DNA of 35,102 bases from Bifidobacterium breve (GTDB lineage Bacteria > Actinomycetota > Acidimicrobiia > IMCC26256 > JAENVU01). Shown in pieces: positions 17,649 to 23,338 of this stretch. The DNA is taken from NCBI GenBank assembly GCA_945865605.1, contig CAMBEL010000015.1:1-35102 (forward strand). Reading direction: 5' to 3'. Under the pieces are notes generated by a model. The model did not search any database and was not told the DNA's origin. It saw only the letters and a list, made by a program, of their open reading frames with translations. The position numbers and the translations under genes are program-made. Each line of letters begins with the position of its first letter. The first letter of the stretch is position 1.

Positions 17649-17707
17649 GGGCAAACGGTCGAGGGAATGGGGTGTTCGGAACGGAGAGACCGGTATCGTG
17701 CGCCCCT

Positions 17708-19084
17708 ATGGTGCGCATCCACGACACGTTGCTCGGTCGCGAGACAGACCTCGTGCAACGCATCGCCGGATCGGTATCGATCTATGTATGTGGCCCAACG
17801 GTCTACGAAGTGCCCCATGTTGGGCACGGACGCACTGCCCTCGTTTACGACGTTATTCGCCGTTACCTAACTTGGACCGGCCTCGACGTGATGTACGTGA
17901 GCAACGTCACGAACGTTGAAGACAAGATCATTGCCCGCGCCGCGCGCGAGGGAACCAGCGAGGCTGAAGTTGCCGACCGATATGAGGCCGCGTATTGGGC
18001 AGAGCTGATACGCCTCAACGTCGATGAGCCAGACGCCGTGCCGCGGGCTACGCAATTTGTTGAACCGATGATTGATCTAATTGCCGAGTTGATTACGGCT
18101 GGCCATGCATATGTGATCGAAGGGGAAGGCGTGTACTTCGCCGTCGGCACGTTCCCTGCATATGGAGAGCTATCTCATCGCCGCCTTCAAGATTTGCTGG
18201 ATAGCGCGGGCACGCGGGTTGAAGTCGATGAACAGAAACGCAGCCCGGTTGACTTCGCATTGTGGAAGGCGGCGAAACCTGGAGAGCCCGACTGGGATTC
18301 TCCGTGGGGGAGAGGCCGTCCTGGGTGGCATATCGAATGCTCCGCGATGTCGCTAGCGATTCTTGGCGAAGGATTTGATCTGCATGGTGGTGGCGATGAC
18401 CTTGTGTTCCCTCATCATGAAAACGAGCGGGCTCAAGCAGAAGGTGCGGGCCATGCCTTCGCTCGCCATTGGATCCACTCTGGAATGGTGATGACTGGCG
18501 GCGAGAAGATGTCGAAGTCGCTTGGCAACTACACAACGCTCGGTGGTGCAATAGATGCTCATGGCCCGCGGGCGTTTCGCCTAGCGGTATTGCAGGTGCA
18601 TTATCGGTCACAGATGGAACTCGGCGATGCGGAGTTGCGTTCAGCAGCGGAGGCAGTGGGGAGGCTCGATGCATTGGTCCGCCGAGCGGAAGCGGCCGGA
18701 GTTGTATCCGACGCATCGTTATTAGACGTCGAGGTTGTGGCGTCGTTCCGCGCCGCGATGGATAACGATTTCGGGACCTCGGCAGCGGTGGCCGCCGTCT
18801 TCGATGCGGTTCGACGCGCGAATACTGAGATCGACGCGGACAACCTCGCTAATGCGGGCTTGTTAGTAGGTACCGTTCGTCATCTATTGGCTGCGCTAGG
18901 CCTCGAGATCGGTGTTGCCGATGATCAAGACGGTGATGACGATGTCATTGAACGTCTTATCGCAGAGAGAGAAGGCGCCCGCGTCTCCAAGGACTTCGCC
19001 ACGGCGGATCGGGTACGGGATGAACTCGCGACGCTTGGCATAACGTTGGAAGACACACCCAGTGGCACCCTGTGGCATCGATGA
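17708..19084 (+). CDS. cysS: cysteinyl-tRNA synthetase
   Basis: CysS charges tRNA-Cys. The class I catalytic core is intact: CGPTVYEVPHVGHGRTALVY carries the first zinc Cys and the HIGH-like motif (HVGH), the other zinc ligands lie in WHIECSAMS and FPHHENERAQAE, and the KMSKS loop is EKMSKSLGN. The C-terminal DALR-like helical domain and the usual end (SKDFATADRVRDELATLGI) are present. I start at ATG 17708 (MVRIHDTLLG), giving 458 residues, normal for the family. An in-frame upstream ATG would add 29 unrelated residues. The alternative MshC ligase of mycothiol synthesis is less likely because the full anticodon-binding region and the rlmB neighbour fit CysS. The stop overlaps rlmB by 4 bp. 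Confidence 0.93.
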   Translation: MVRIHDTLLGRETDLVQRIAGSVSIYVCGPTVYEVPHVGHGRTALVYDVIRRYLTWTGLDVMYVSNVTNVEDKIIARAAREGTSEAEVADRYEAAYWAELIRLNVDEPDAVPRATQFVEPMIDLIAELITAGHAYVIEGEGVYFAVGTFPAYGELSHRRLQDLLDSAGTRVEVDEQKRSPVDFALWKAAKPGEPDWDSPWGRGRPGWHIECSAMSLAILGEGFDLHGGGDDLVFPHHENERAQAEGAGHAFARHWIHSGMVMTGGEKMSKSLGNYTTLGGAIDAHGPRAFRLAVLQVHYRSQMELGDAELRSAAEAVGRLDALVRRAEAAGVVSDASLLDVEVVASFRAAMDNDFGTSAAVAAVFDAVRRANTEIDADNLANAGLLVGTVRHLLAALGLEIGVADDQDGDDDVIERLIAEREGARVSKDFATADRVRDELATLGITLEDTPSGTLWHR

Positions 19085-19881
19085 GTGGGCGATCACAACC
19101 GCGCGCGCGAGGTGGGAACGAGCGGCCAAAAATCTCGCGCGAGACGAGCGTCCTGGGCGGAGAACAGGTCGAGGGGCGGCAAGCTGTCCGTGAGTTGCTG
19201 CGTGCCGGACGCAGAACCGTCCTAGAGATATGGATGACCCCATCAAAGGAAGCGCCGGTGCTCGAGGAGATATCGGATCTCGCAAGCGCGACGCGCGTGC
19301 GCGTGCGCAAAGTTACACACGATGAATTAGCGGCGCGCGCACGCACTGATGCCCCCCAAGGGGTGCTTGCAATTGCGGAACCGGTGGAACCTGCGGACCT
19401 AGATGCGATGCTTGCGCGGCCCGACGCGTTCGTAGTTGCTCTCGATGGGGTCACCGACCCTGGCAATCTCGGTGCGGTATTGCGCGTAGCTGAAACGGCT
19501 GGCGTTACCGGAGTGATAATTCCGCGGCATCGATCAGCTCGCCTCTCTCCGGCAGCGGTGAAGGCTGCAGCGGGAGCGGTTGAGTTGCTTCCGATTGCGG
19601 CGGTCGCCGGGGTACCGGCGATGCTTGACCGGGTTGGTCGAGTTGGGATGTGGGCGGTCGGTTTAGATGCCGGTGGAGATGCCGATGTATTTGACCTCGC
19701 TGTCGCCGACAGGCCCTTGGTGCTCGTTCTAGGAGCCGAAGGTAGAGGCATCTCGCGCCTCGCACGCGATCGCTGCGATGTGATCGCGTCGATTCCTATG
19801 CACGGGCGATTAGACAGTCTGAACGTCGCGGCCGCGGCCGCCGTCGCCTGCCACGCAATTGCGCGACAGCGCGGCCGGTAA
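19081..19881 (+). CDS. rlmB: 23S rRNA (guanosine-2'-O-)-methyltransferase RlmB-like (SpoU/TrmH family)
   Basis: This SAM-dependent SPOUT methyltransferase probably modifies G2251-equivalent in 23S rRNA. The 266-residue protein has a basic N-terminus, the substrate-binding domain starting at GEQVEGRQAVRELLRAGRRT, then the knotted catalytic domain. Its three motifs are present: VALDGVTDPGNLGAVLRVAE, LVLGAEGRGISRL, and IPMHGRLDSLNVAAAAAV with the Asn and Ser typical of SpoU proteins. ATG 19081 overlaps the cysS stop, as in many genomes. A tRNA-Thr gene follows 13 bp after the stop. Confidence 0.94.
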   Translation: MSGRSQPRARGGNERPKISRETSVLGGEQVEGRQAVRELLRAGRRTVLEIWMTPSKEAPVLEEISDLASATRVRVRKVTHDELAARARTDAPQGVLAIAEPVEPADLDAMLARPDAFVVALDGVTDPGNLGAVLRVAETAGVTGVIIPRHRSARLSPAAVKAAAGAVELLPIAAVAGVPAMLDRVGRVGMWAVGLDAGGDADVFDLAVADRPLVLVLGAEGRGISRLARDRCDVIASIPMHGRLDSLNVAAAAAVACHAIARQRGR

Positions 19882-19894
19882 CCTCGACGTACCC

Positions 19895-19970
19895 GCCGGG
19901 GTAGCTCAGTTGGCAGAGCAGCGGTCTTGTAAACCGCAGGTCGTCGGTTCGATCCCGACCTCCGGCTCCA
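19895..19970 (+). tRNA. tRNA-Thr (anticodon TGT)
   Basis: This is a 76-nt cloverleaf with encoded CCA. The acceptor GCCGGGG pairs with CTCCGGC with one G-T. The D-arm is in TAGCTCAGTTGGCAGAGCA. The anticodon stem GCGGT/ACCGC encloses CTTGTAA, anticodon TGT (Thr codon ACA and wobble). The T-arm is GTCGG-TTCGATC-CCGAC. Its 3' 49 bases are part of a perfect 52-bp repeat found again at 21329-21380. The tRNA is therefore the integration site of a mobile element, and the element's end restores the tRNA 3' half. Confidence 0.97.
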
Positions 19971-19973
19971 CTA
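19922..19973 (+). repeat. attL: 52-bp direct repeat overlapping tRNA-Thr 3' half
   Basis: Identical base for base to 21329-21380. It runs from the anticodon stem of the tRNA through the CCA and three bases beyond (CTA). The flanks differ immediately outside on both sides, so the repeat boundaries are sharp. Confidence 0.93.
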
Positions 19974-19974
19974 T

Positions 19975-19999
19975 GACCTGCGGAAACACTCCGCAGGTC
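19975..19999 (+). terminator. hairpin just after tRNA-Thr
   Basis: GACCTGCGGA-AACAC-TCCGCAGGTC is a perfect 10-bp stem with a 5-nt loop beginning five bases after the tRNA CCA. It lies inside the element, one base past attL, so the inserted DNA supplies the structure that would end tRNA transcription. No T-run follows. The arm CCGCAGGTC also occurs in the tRNA anticodon arm. Confidence 0.55.
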
Positions 20000-20026
20000 A
20001 GTAATCCGGATCTCGCTTTTCGCCCG

Positions 20027-20047
20027 TTTGCAAACGTGGTGCAAACG
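20027..20047 (+). promoter_or_regulatory. paired TGCAAACG sites, left arm (possible integrase arm-binding sites)
   Basis: Two direct copies of TGCAAACG start at 20029 and 20040, 11 bp apart. An identical pair with identical 11-bp spacing occurs near the right end (21196 and 21207). Position inside each end of the element, beside an integrase remnant, fits arm-type sites of tyrosine recombinases. This function is inferred. Confidence 0.55.
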
Positions 20048-20054
20048 GGAACGG

Positions 20055-20220
20055 CTAGCGAACCCCGCCGAGCGCCGCTTCGATCGCTTCGGCGGCTATG
20101 TCGCCCTGGGAGTCAAGGACGTGTTGGTAGGTGTTCATGGTGAAGGCAGCCGACGTGTGCAAACTAGGTGTTGTCCCGGCGCCTAGTAGGCCGGTGGAGT
20201 CGGCGTCGCTTGTGGGCTAA
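20055..20220 (-). pseudogene. decayed tyrosine-recombinase/integrase C-terminus
   Basis: Translating the minus strand gives a recognisable phage-type integrase end. AHKRR (an HxxR box) is at 20217-20203, then a one-base frame change, then STGLLGAGTTPS, an apparent short deletion, then LHTSAAFTMNTYQHVLDS with the box III His and the nucleophile Tyr, and a TAG stop at 20057-20055. In intact relatives this region reads roughly HxxRxTxATLLLxAGxxPxxVxxRLGHxSxxxTxxTYxHV. The frame is blocked upstream by a stop at 20219-20217, no start exists, and the remaining 300 or so residues are gone. It ends about 80 bp from the att repeat, the normal place for an integrase gene. Confidence 0.8.
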
Positions 20221-20274
20221 ACCAGCACCGCCCCGCAACTCGTTCACTGTTCCCTGTGGAACCGGACGCGCGAG

Positions 20275-20325
20275 ATGTTTCCCTTTGGAAACCACGACGC
20301 GTATAATAGGGCCTTATATTTAAAC
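20275..20325 (+). other. short frame joining the next gene at a T TTA AAC slippery heptamer
   Basis: ATG 20275 opens a frame reading MFPFGNHDAYNRALYL. At 20319-20325 it meets TTTAAAC, phased as T TTA AAC. A -1 slip there (TTT AAA) enters exactly the frame that continues as FKRLKARRAKREADRVEEEA into the downstream gene without a stop until 21006-21008. This is the textbook phasing of a programmed -1 frameshift. A small stem GCC-TCAA-GGC follows one base later. A decay mutation or chance cannot be excluded. A TATAAT hexamer also lies at 20302-20307. Confidence 0.4.
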
Positions 20326-20516
20326 GCCTCAAGGCTCGCAGGGCCAAACGCGAAGCAGACCGGGTTGAGGAAGAAGCGCGAACCCAGGAGGCCGTATACC
20401 GCGACGTACACGAGTCGCTCGTATGGTGTACGCAGCAAGCGGCGGCTCTTATCCGAGGTGACTTTGTTTCGCCGACCTCCTCCATTCCTCTGCGCGCTAA
20501 CGAACGCGCCCTCTGG

Positions 20517-21008
20517 GTGATTGACGACGTCGGGCTCGTGGAATCACGACGCGGGAAAGGTGAATGGCGGGGTAGGAGTAAAGGTATTTCTGTGCGCGTT
20601 CCAGGAACAAAGTCGATGCGTTACAGGGTTGGCGCCACACGCGGGACATTCGCATCCGGAGTCGAGACACCAACGATCGTCGACCAGGGAATGCTTACTA
20701 TCACGGACCACCGTGCTGTATTCCTTGGCGCACAGCAGACCCGCGAGTGGGCCTGGGAGAAACTTGTCGGGTTCCACAACGGCGAAGGTGGGCAGTGGAC
20801 AGGGATCGGCGTCTCCGACAGTGAGAAGATCTCGGGTATCGCGTATCCGCCGGGTCAAGCAGTCGGCACGCGACTCTTTCTAGAACTCGGTGTCGCTGCC
20901 TCGAACGGAACCTTGGACGCGGTCGTGGCAGACCTCAACTCGAAGGTCATAGAACACTCAAGCGGGCAAGGGGGGAGCACGACAGGTCCACCCGTGATCA
21001 ACCGGTGA
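20517..21008 (+). CDS. hypothetical protein carried by the tRNA-Thr element
   Basis: GTG 20517 is the only standard in-frame start, giving 163 residues. The same frame is open back to 20310 and clearly protein-like there: charged, helical RAKREADRVEEEARTQEA, then SSIPLRANERALWVIDDVGL. So the true protein is probably longer, starting through a frameshift from ATG 20275. The recognisable part, ALWVIDDVGLVESRRGKGEW to YRVGATRGTFASGVETPTIV and then DQGMLTITDHRAVFLGAQQT and REWAWEKLVGFHN, resembles an uncharacterised actinobacterial family that I recall only as hypothetical proteins. The pattern of a strand-rich domain in which a sequence of the type GTLTITxxRxVFxGxxxxxxxxxxKL occurs is reminiscent of PH-like or GRAM-like folds. 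No catalytic motif is visible. It is the only intact cargo of the element. Confidence 0.6.
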   Translation: MIDDVGLVESRRGKGEWRGRSKGISVRVPGTKSMRYRVGATRGTFASGVETPTIVDQGMLTITDHRAVFLGAQQTREWAWEKLVGFHNGEGGQWTGIGVSDSEKISGIAYPPGQAVGTRLFLELGVAASNGTLDAVVADLNSKVIEHSSGQGGSTTGPPVINR

Positions 21009-21328
21009 AGTGCCGCCAGACGGAAAAGGTGTTGGAGCAAGCCGGGGGGAAGGTCGGCCGACCCTCGCCGGCCAGGGAATGCCGCACGATCGGGGAGAGG
21101 TGACGGGCATGGCGCATAGCGTCACTCAAGAGGACGCGCGACGGGGTTACATCTCGTCCGCCTCGCGACCTGTACGCGTCCCCGACGGCCGCATTTGCAA
21201 ACGGCTTGCAAACGTACCGGCGCGGATGGGTAGTAACAGGTCCGGACGAGACCGCGGTACCGAACAGCGAAACAGCAGGTAAAGCGCATCTCGGAACATG
21301 AACACGGATCACGTAACACGTGCTGTCA
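21009..21328. other. gene-poor right part of the element
   Basis: I see no supportable gene here. It contains a 12-bp palindrome GGTCGGCCGACC (21052-21063) and a second GCCGGCC nearby, and, toward the right end, the second TGCAAACG pair (21194-21214) 115 bp before attR. It is probably remnant DNA of the original island. Confidence 0.5.
21194..21214 (+). promoter_or_regulatory. paired TGCAAACG sites, right arm (possible integrase arm-binding sites)
   Basis: TGCAAACG starts at 21196 and 21207, 11 bp apart, in the same orientation as the left pair at 20029 and 20040. Both first copies are embedded in TTTGCAAACG. The matched spacing, one DNA turn, supports protein binding on one helix face. Confidence 0.55.
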
Positions 21329-21380
21329 CGGTCTTGTAAACCGCAGGTCGTCGGTTCGATCCCGACCTCCGGCTCCACTA
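21329..21380 (+). repeat. attR: second copy of the 52-bp tRNA-Thr repeat
   Basis: A perfect copy of 19922-19973: anticodon-stem 5' side, TGT anticodon, T-arm, acceptor 3' strand, CCA and CTA. It lacks the acceptor 5' strand and D-arm, so it is not a functional tRNA. It marks the right junction of the element with the chromosome. Confidence 0.93.
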
Positions 21381-21485
21381 GTTCCGTTGTAACGAGCCGC
21401 AGGTGTGTCCACCGCATCGGCGGGGCAAACTGCGTTACGCTCCCCGCTGAAGGATTATCCATGAACCAGATAGGGAGCAGGCAAC

Positions 21486-21926
21486 ATGGCTGATGTGTTC
21501 TGCAGATCTTGTGGTAAGGGCGTCCCAGCGGGTACCGGGTTCTGCGCGTCTTGTGGAACCGCAGTGCAGGGGGCTGCCCCTGGTCAGCCCGCCGGATCAC
21601 CTTTTCCTCCGCTCCCACCCGCAAACTGGGGTCCACCTGCGGGCTACGCCCCAGCGCCAGGTGGGTACGGACAGGCGCCACAACCAACGAACGGTTTTGC
21701 GATTACTTCGTTGGTGCTCTCGTTGGTGTGTCTCTACGGAGTCGGATCGATTCTCGCAATTATCTTCGGGAATATCGCGAGGCGACAGATTCGGGAGCAG
21801 GGAGGTCAAGGCGATGGGATGGCGAAAGCCGGGATCATCATTGGGTGGGTATCTCTAGGAATCGGTGTGATGGTTATCTTGGCCATGGTGATTGCAAGGT
21901 CGAGCGACTCCGGATCTTCGTATTGA
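21486..21926 (+). CDS. zinc-ribbon DUF4190 membrane protein
   Basis: This 146-residue protein has an N-terminal zinc ribbon (FCRSCGKGVPAGTGFCASCG, two CxxC pairs), a Pro/Gly/Tyr-rich linker, and a two-helix DUF4190 membrane region (NGFAITSLVLSLVCLYGVGS, then AIIFGNIARRQI, and AGIIIGWVSLGIGVMVILAM). It has no known biochemical function. Such proteins are common in actinobacteria and often have one copy of a conserved G-IAR-QI hairpin between helices, as here. ATG 21486 is preceded by AGGGAGCAGG. The gene is the first beyond attR, so it belongs to the ancestral chromosome. The 105 bp upstream of it hold no gene. Confidence 0.85.
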   Translation: MADVFCRSCGKGVPAGTGFCASCGTAVQGAAPGQPAGSPFPPLPPANWGPPAGYAPAPGGYGQAPQPTNGFAITSLVLSLVCLYGVGSILAIIFGNIARRQIREQGGQGDGMAKAGIIIGWVSLGIGVMVILAMVIARSSDSGSSY

Positions 21927-22021
21927 CGATCTGCCGGATGCCCGCATACGGCATGACACCCGTTGGGCCCGTTTAGCCGGTATGGTCACGTTGTTGAATT
22001 CCTGACCGTCGGTGGGATGCC

Positions 22022-22549
22022 ATGACAGAACCGAGTAGTCCCGCGCCCCGTCAAGGGCGAAGCGCGCAGTCCGGCGGCAGTTCTTCGTCTATGTCTGCTG
22101 GGCGCGGGGCGATTCTTATTGGCGTCGCCGTCATCATCGGGATCGTGCTGTTGCAACTGATAGACGACGGCACAACCGGTCCCATCGGAGATGGCGGTAA
22201 CAGCACCGAGACCACGGCTACCACTTCGTCAGGCAAGACGACCACAACCACTTCCGCTGCTCCGGTTAAGACACCTGCTCAGGTTCCCGTACTCGTGCTC
22301 AATGGGTCCAGCGCGCAAGGCGCAGCAACTTCGATGACGAACACCATCAAAGCCAAGGGTTACCCAACTCTCACGCCTGCAGACGCGCCAGCGCGCACCG
22401 GGTCTGTTGTGTACTTCAAGCCAGGAGTTGACCGCGAGTGCACCACCCTCGCGACAGCCGTTGGTGGGAACCCTCAGGTCGCTCCGATGCCCGTCCCGGC
22501 GCCGACCGGAAGCGAAAACGCAAGCTGCGTCGTGATCCTCGGCGCTTAG
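22022..22549 (+). CDS. LytR C-terminal domain protein, membrane-anchored
   Basis: This 175-residue protein has a short cytoplasmic Ser-rich start, one transmembrane helix (GAILIGVAVIIGIVLLQLI), a Thr/Ser-rich extracellular linker, and a LytR_C domain: VPVLVLNGSSAQGAATSMTN, KAKGYPTL, SVVYFKPG, and the closing strand CVVILGA. LytR_C occurs alone or fused to LytR-CpsA-Psr ligases that attach polymers to peptidoglycan. A free copy is common in actinobacteria and may assist them. The next gene starts 18 bp later and could be co-transcribed. Confidence 0.85.
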   Translation: MTEPSSPAPRQGRSAQSGGSSSSMSAGRGAILIGVAVIIGIVLLQLIDDGTTGPIGDGGNSTETTATTSSGKTTTTTSAAPVKTPAQVPVLVLNGSSAQGAATSMTNTIKAKGYPTLTPADAPARTGSVVYFKPGVDRECTTLATAVGGNPQVAPMPVPAPTGSENASCVVILGA

Positions 22550-22567
22550 TCGCGGTACCGCTCCCTG

Positions 22568-23338
22568 GTGTTTCAAAAAGCTCTACAACCGCTCGTCATG
22601 GAACCGCAGCGTTCTGCAGTACTTGTTGACTTTGATGGTTCACTTGCTGCGATCGTCGATGACCCAACCGCTGCTCGCGTACTACCAGTCGCGCGCGATG
22701 CGCTCGCCGCTCTTGTCGGGAAGGTCGCTGTCGTTGGAGTGATCAGTGGACGCCCGATCGAGTACCTCGTAGATGCACTTGACTGCGACGGACTTCAGTT
22801 AGTGGGGCAGTACGGTCTTGAACGGTTGGTCGATGGCGTAATCATTGAAGACCCACGATCGCTTCTATCGCTTGATGTTGTCGCTACTGTCGCTGAAGAG
22901 GCCGAAAAACAGTTTCCTGATTTGTATGTCGAGCGAAAAGGGCGTTTGGCCGTCACGTTGCACTGGAGACGCAGTCCCGATCGGGCTCGCGAAGCGAATG
23001 AGTGGGCAACCTCACAAGCTCAACGACTCGGATTGGCTCTCTACCCGACGCGTATGGCTATCGAACTTCGTCCATTTATTCCCATGGACAAAGGCACTGC
23101 CGTAGAGGAGTTATGCGCTGGACTAAGCACAGCGTTGTTCGCTGGCGATGACTACGGCGACCTCGCCGCGTTCGATGCCTTCGATCGCCTAACGGCAACG
23201 CACTCATTGAACAACGCAATTCGCATCGCGGTTCGTTCGAACGAAGAACCGGCGGAACTGGTTGCGCGGTCCGACATTCAGGTTGATGGCCCATCAGGTT
23301 TGGCTGATTTGCTAGTGACTCTCGCGCACGCGCTTTAG
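22568..23338 (+). CDS. otsB: trehalose-6-phosphate phosphatase
   Basis: OtsB removes phosphate from trehalose-6-phosphate. This 256-residue HAD-family phosphatase has the nucleophile motif VDFDGSLAAIVDDP (normally DGT), motif II in VGVISGRP, the family segment QYGLERLVDG, and the C-terminal metal-binding motif FAGDDYGDLAAFDA. The RMAIELRPFIPMDKGTAVEE segment is typical of OtsB and carries the motif III Lys. Start options are GTG 22568 or ATG 22598 (MEPQRSAV). It converges on the OtsA-like gene, and the two stop codons overlap. Another sugar-phosphate phosphatase role (for example glucosyl-3-phosphoglycerate) is possible given gpgS nearby, but the sequence fits OtsB best. Confidence 0.87.
   Translation: MFQKALQPLVMEPQRSAVLVDFDGSLAAIVDDPTAARVLPVARDALAALVGKVAVVGVISGRPIEYLVDALDCDGLQLVGQYGLERLVDGVIIEDPRSLLSLDVVATVAEEAEKQFPDLYVERKGRLAVTLHWRRSPDRAREANEWATSQAQRLGLALYPTRMAIELRPFIPMDKGTAVEELCAGLSTALFAGDDYGDLAAFDAFDRLTATHSLNNAIRIAVRSNEEPAELVARSDIQVDGPSGLADLLVTLAHAL

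Larger units (their letters stand above)
19922..21380. mobile_element. remnant tRNA-Thr-integrated element, about 1.4 kb
   Basis: The segment is bounded by perfect 52-bp direct repeats, the left one being the 3' part of tRNA-Thr. This is the classic footprint of tyrosine-integrase insertion. Inside, from left to right, are a hairpin, a pair of TGCAAACG sites, the decayed C-terminus of an integrase on the minus strand pointing at the tRNA, one hypothetical gene on the plus strand, a gene-poor stretch, and a second pair of TGCAAACG sites. No complete integrase, replication or transfer gene remains. It is either a deletion derivative of a larger island or a small satellite that needs an integrase in trans. 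Confidence 0.85.

Noticed and set aside
19796-20044. Minus-strand open frame over tRNA-Thr reading like RDRTDDLRFTRPLLCQLSYP
   Set aside because: This is the well-known spurious translation of an antisense tRNA gene. A second one (within 20998-21687) arises from the attR copy and reads VGIEPTTCGLQDR.
21010-21282. 90-codon plus-strand frame in the right part of the element
   Set aside because: Arg/Gly-rich, no family resemblance, no good ribosome site, and it spans the TGCAAACG site pair.
21329-21380. Second tRNA-Thr gene
   Set aside because: Only the 3' portion is present. The acceptor 5' strand and D-arm are missing, so it is an att copy and not a gene.
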